A stretch of 64,000 bases of DNA, taken from contig JAQSYI010000034.1 of assembly GCA_029256185.1 (NCBI GenBank), positions 186,001 to 250,000 of the forward strand. Direction: 5' to 3'. Of this stretch, positions 62,560-64,000 are shown in pieces. Below the pieces are notes generated by a model. The model had not been told where the DNA came from. It saw only the letters and a list, made by a program, of their open reading frames with translations, and searched no databases. A program made the translations under genes and the position numbers. The stretch is from Paenibacillaceae bacterium. Lineage in GTDB: Bacteria > Bacillota > Bacilli > Paenibacillales > NBRC-103111. Each line of letters opens with the position of its first letter. Position 1 is the stretch's first letter.

Positions 62560-62700
62560 AACATAACTGCAAAAGTGCAGGCAGGAAGCCCACTTTGCCG
62601 TACTTTCCCCTCTAAAAGCGGAAAATAACTGCATTTTTGCAGGTAAGGCTGATGTTTTCCCCCTTCGGACCGAAAATAACTGTATTTTTGCATTTTGCAA
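62560..62700. repeat. Three copies of an ATAACTGCATTTTTGCAG repeat
   Basis: GAAAATAACTGCATTTTTGC at 62621, GAAAATAACTGTATTTTTGC at 62672 and a diverged copy ACATAACTGCAAAAGTGCAG at 62563. The core TGCANNNNTGCA is an inverted repeat. About 50-60 bases separate the copies. Confidence 0.7.
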
Positions 62701-62773
62701 GAGAGGGTAAGGCACGGATAGGAGTTACTTGGCCACCGGCCGAGATGTTTCGTTAGCGCATAATTGAACGGTT

Positions 62774-62868
62774 GGTCCACATGCAATGGTCAGCGGTTAC
62801 TTGACCAGCCGGTCCGGTTGCATGGTCAGCGGTTACTTGGCCAGCCGGTCCAGATGCATGGTCAGCGG
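62774..62868. repeat. 36-bp tandem repeats at a gene 3' end
   Basis: Unit on the minus strand: CCGCTGACCATGCATCTGG then ACCGGCTGGCCAAGTAA. One copy is the last codons and stop of the split-barrel gene (62833-62868), one lies just after it (62797-62832), and a partial copy follows (62774-62796). A more diverged piece is at 62725-62747. Confidence 0.85.
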
Positions 62869-63294
62869 ATGGTTGTCCCGCTCCTGTTGTCTGCGGAAGG
62901 CAATCGCCTCATTGCTGATTTCCTGCGGCTCAATGATCCATACGGTGGATAAATCCGCCGCCGCATCCCGCTCCTGCGCCAGCCGATAATAGTGCTCGAA
63001 CAAGGGGCCGCTGATCACCGAGCGGACGGGAACCCCCTTGATCTGATAAGCGGCGCCCCCCTTGGCAACATGGACCGCCACCTGGCGCTTGAACCAGATG
63101 CTGTGGACCAGATTGGAATTCATCTCCGAGGTCTCCAGCAGGTCCAGATAAATGATGTTGCCCGACTCATCCAAGGCTATGGTATGATCCACAACCATAT
63201 GGGGATTGCCATGGCGGTCGTTGGCCGCCAGAACCTTGAAGGCTCCCTCATCCTGCAATAAGCCCGCTGCCTGTTCATCCCAGATAAAAGACAT
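62833..63294 (-). CDS. Pyridoxamine-phosphate-oxidase-like split-barrel protein
   Basis: A 153-residue protein with the flavin-binding split-barrel layout (residues 15-130: FKVLAANDRHGNPHMVVDHT, NIIYLDLLETSEMNSNLVHS, then KRQVAVHVA). FMN or F420 binding is likely, but key residues cannot be proved by eye. ATG 63294 lies eight bases from GGAGGG, better than 63300. It starts 13 bases after the stop of the radical SAM gene and so belongs to the same operon. Its 3' end is repeated downstream. Confidence 0.6.
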   Translation of the reverse strand: MSFIWDEQAAGLLQDEGAFKVLAANDRHGNPHMVVDHTIALDESGNIIYLDLLETSEMNSNLVHSIWFKRQVAVHVAKGGAAYQIKGVPVRSVISGPLFEHYYRLAQERDAAADLSTVWIIEPQEISNEAIAFRRQQERDNHPLTMHLDRLAK

Positions 63295-63307
63295 GCTCAT
63301 CCCTCCG

Positions 63308-64000
63308 TTAATGCACTCGATCCAGATCGGTGTCGGAATGATTCCCGCACCTCCGGTAATTGTCCATGTCCACGTTCAGGTTGTATTGCCTGCGCAAATC
63401 CCGGAGTCCCTTGGCCAGCCTCACGTAATATTCCAGGGAGGGCGGCGTCTGGCGGTGGAACGCCGAGCCGGGAATCGGCACCCATACACAGTGGACCACG
63501 CTTACGCCCTGGCGCACGAAGTCCTCGGCCTCCTCCAGCACGGCCTTCAACGCCTCATCCTCGTCCAAGAAACCATGGGGCTGCGCCATCTCCACTCCGC
63601 CCACTGTGCCGGTGCTCACATTGCCCCGGCCAAAAATATCCACCGCCGCGATAATCCTTCTTTTCCACTCCCGGTATCCCACATCCTGATGCTTGCCGGG
63701 GCAGATCCAGGCGAATTTCTCCTCGTTCAGCACTTCTATATCCGAGGTGTAGGTGGTCAGCCCGGTCTGCTCATACAGCCGCGCCAGTTGCTTCTCGCTG
63801 AAGGCCGAGGCCACGATGGTGCTGGGAAACTTGCCGGTCCTGAAGTTGGCTCCCGCCGCCTGCAGCATTTCAATGTACATATCCACCTCGTCATCCAGCA
63901 ATTCCGGTCCGGAGAGGATGGAGCCGGAGCTCATCTTCAGATTGGTGAAGGCTCCCGGCTGCTTCAAGGCTTCTTTGACCGTTTCATAGATATCCTGTGC
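63308..64000 (-). CDS. Radical SAM protein (partial, C-terminal 230 residues)
   Basis: The gene runs off the right edge; the part with the CxxxCxxC cluster motif is outside. The visible part reads like a radical SAM TIM barrel of the biotin-synthase-related group: SAFSEKQLARLYEQTGL, TYTSDIEVLNEEKFAWICPG, GNVSTGTVGGVEMAQPHGF, HCVWVPIPGSAFHRQ. The reaction is unknown. The frame is open from 64000 to the TAA at 63308-63310; the TTG at 63967 is not the start. It precedes the split-barrel gene in the operon. Confidence 0.7.
   Translation of the reverse strand, partial: AQDIYETVKEALKQPGAFTNLKMSSGSILSGPELLDDEVDMYIEMLQAAGANFRTGKFPSTIVASAFSEKQLARLYEQTGLTTYTSDIEVLNEEKFAWICPGKHQDVGYREWKRRIIAAVDIFGRGNVSTGTVGGVEMAQPHGFLDEDEALKAVLEEAEDFVRQGVSVVHCVWVPIPGSAFHRQTPPSLEYYVRLAKGLRDLRRQYNLNVDMDNYRRCGNHSDTDLDRVH

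Noticed and set aside
61588..62628. 346-codon plus-strand open frame
   Set aside because: It is antisense to the clear NUDIX gene, has no RBS, and its end is minisatellite.

Overview
The window reads as a chromosomal segment of a Firmicute of the Paenibacillus type. GC is moderate, ribosome binding sites are strong GGAGG, and TTG and GTG starts occur. The gene content also fits: AraC sensor regulators next to LplBC-type sugar ABC transporters, WG-repeat proteins, CBO0543 membrane proteins, a 2821-residue cyclic glucan synthase, and Ada/Ogt/AlkA in the Bacillus arrangement. No rRNA, tRNA, CRISPR array, prophage or transposase gene was seen.

Layout. 0-9 kb: a cut membrane sensor, a receiver protein, an L,D-transpeptidase, a [2Fe-2S] protein, the divergent alkylation-repair cluster (alkA-ogt against adaA), metY, a tandem DnaA-box cluster, two CBO0543 membrane proteins, and an eroded sigma/anti-sigma pair. 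9-17 kb: a 3'-altered pdaA-like deacetylase, a nuclease-helicase fusion, a WG-repeat protein, an HNH nuclease and a diguanylate cyclase. Four copies of a palindromic mobile-looking repeat (5'-TAGGGCGTGT ends) lie here, and several supply stop codons to their neighbours. 17-32 kb: a chemoreceptor, a large diadenylate-cyclase-domain/TPR protein, a repeat-rich spacer and the cyclic beta-glucan synthase. 32-42 kb: three drug or envelope-stress modules, each with its own regulator (ArsR-like HTH plus MFS; MMPL plus YdfHI-like two-component system; GntR plus ABC) and an ABC exporter. 42-48 kb: an AraC sensor-regulator and a complete three-gene sugar or peptide ABC importer.

48.4-55.8 kb is the most unusual region. 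One operon encodes a cytosolic papain-fold (C39-like) putative peptidase followed by three different dynamin-like GTPases, each with hydrophobic segments near the C-terminus. A strong 17-10-17 palindrome overlaps its promoter. I know of no described function for this set. It could be a membrane-remodelling or defence system, and it is the best candidate for a new system here. The DAC-domain protein at 19.7-22.5 kb is the second.

56-64 kb: an ABC-2 transporter co-transcribed with an SGNH hydrolase, a spermidine-synthase-like protein, a bicupin oxalate decarboxylase with an altered lid, a small membrane protein, a NUDIX hydrolase, a repeat-filled spacer, a flavin-type split-barrel protein and a cut radical SAM gene. 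Functions are inferred from motifs read by eye; no database search was run.
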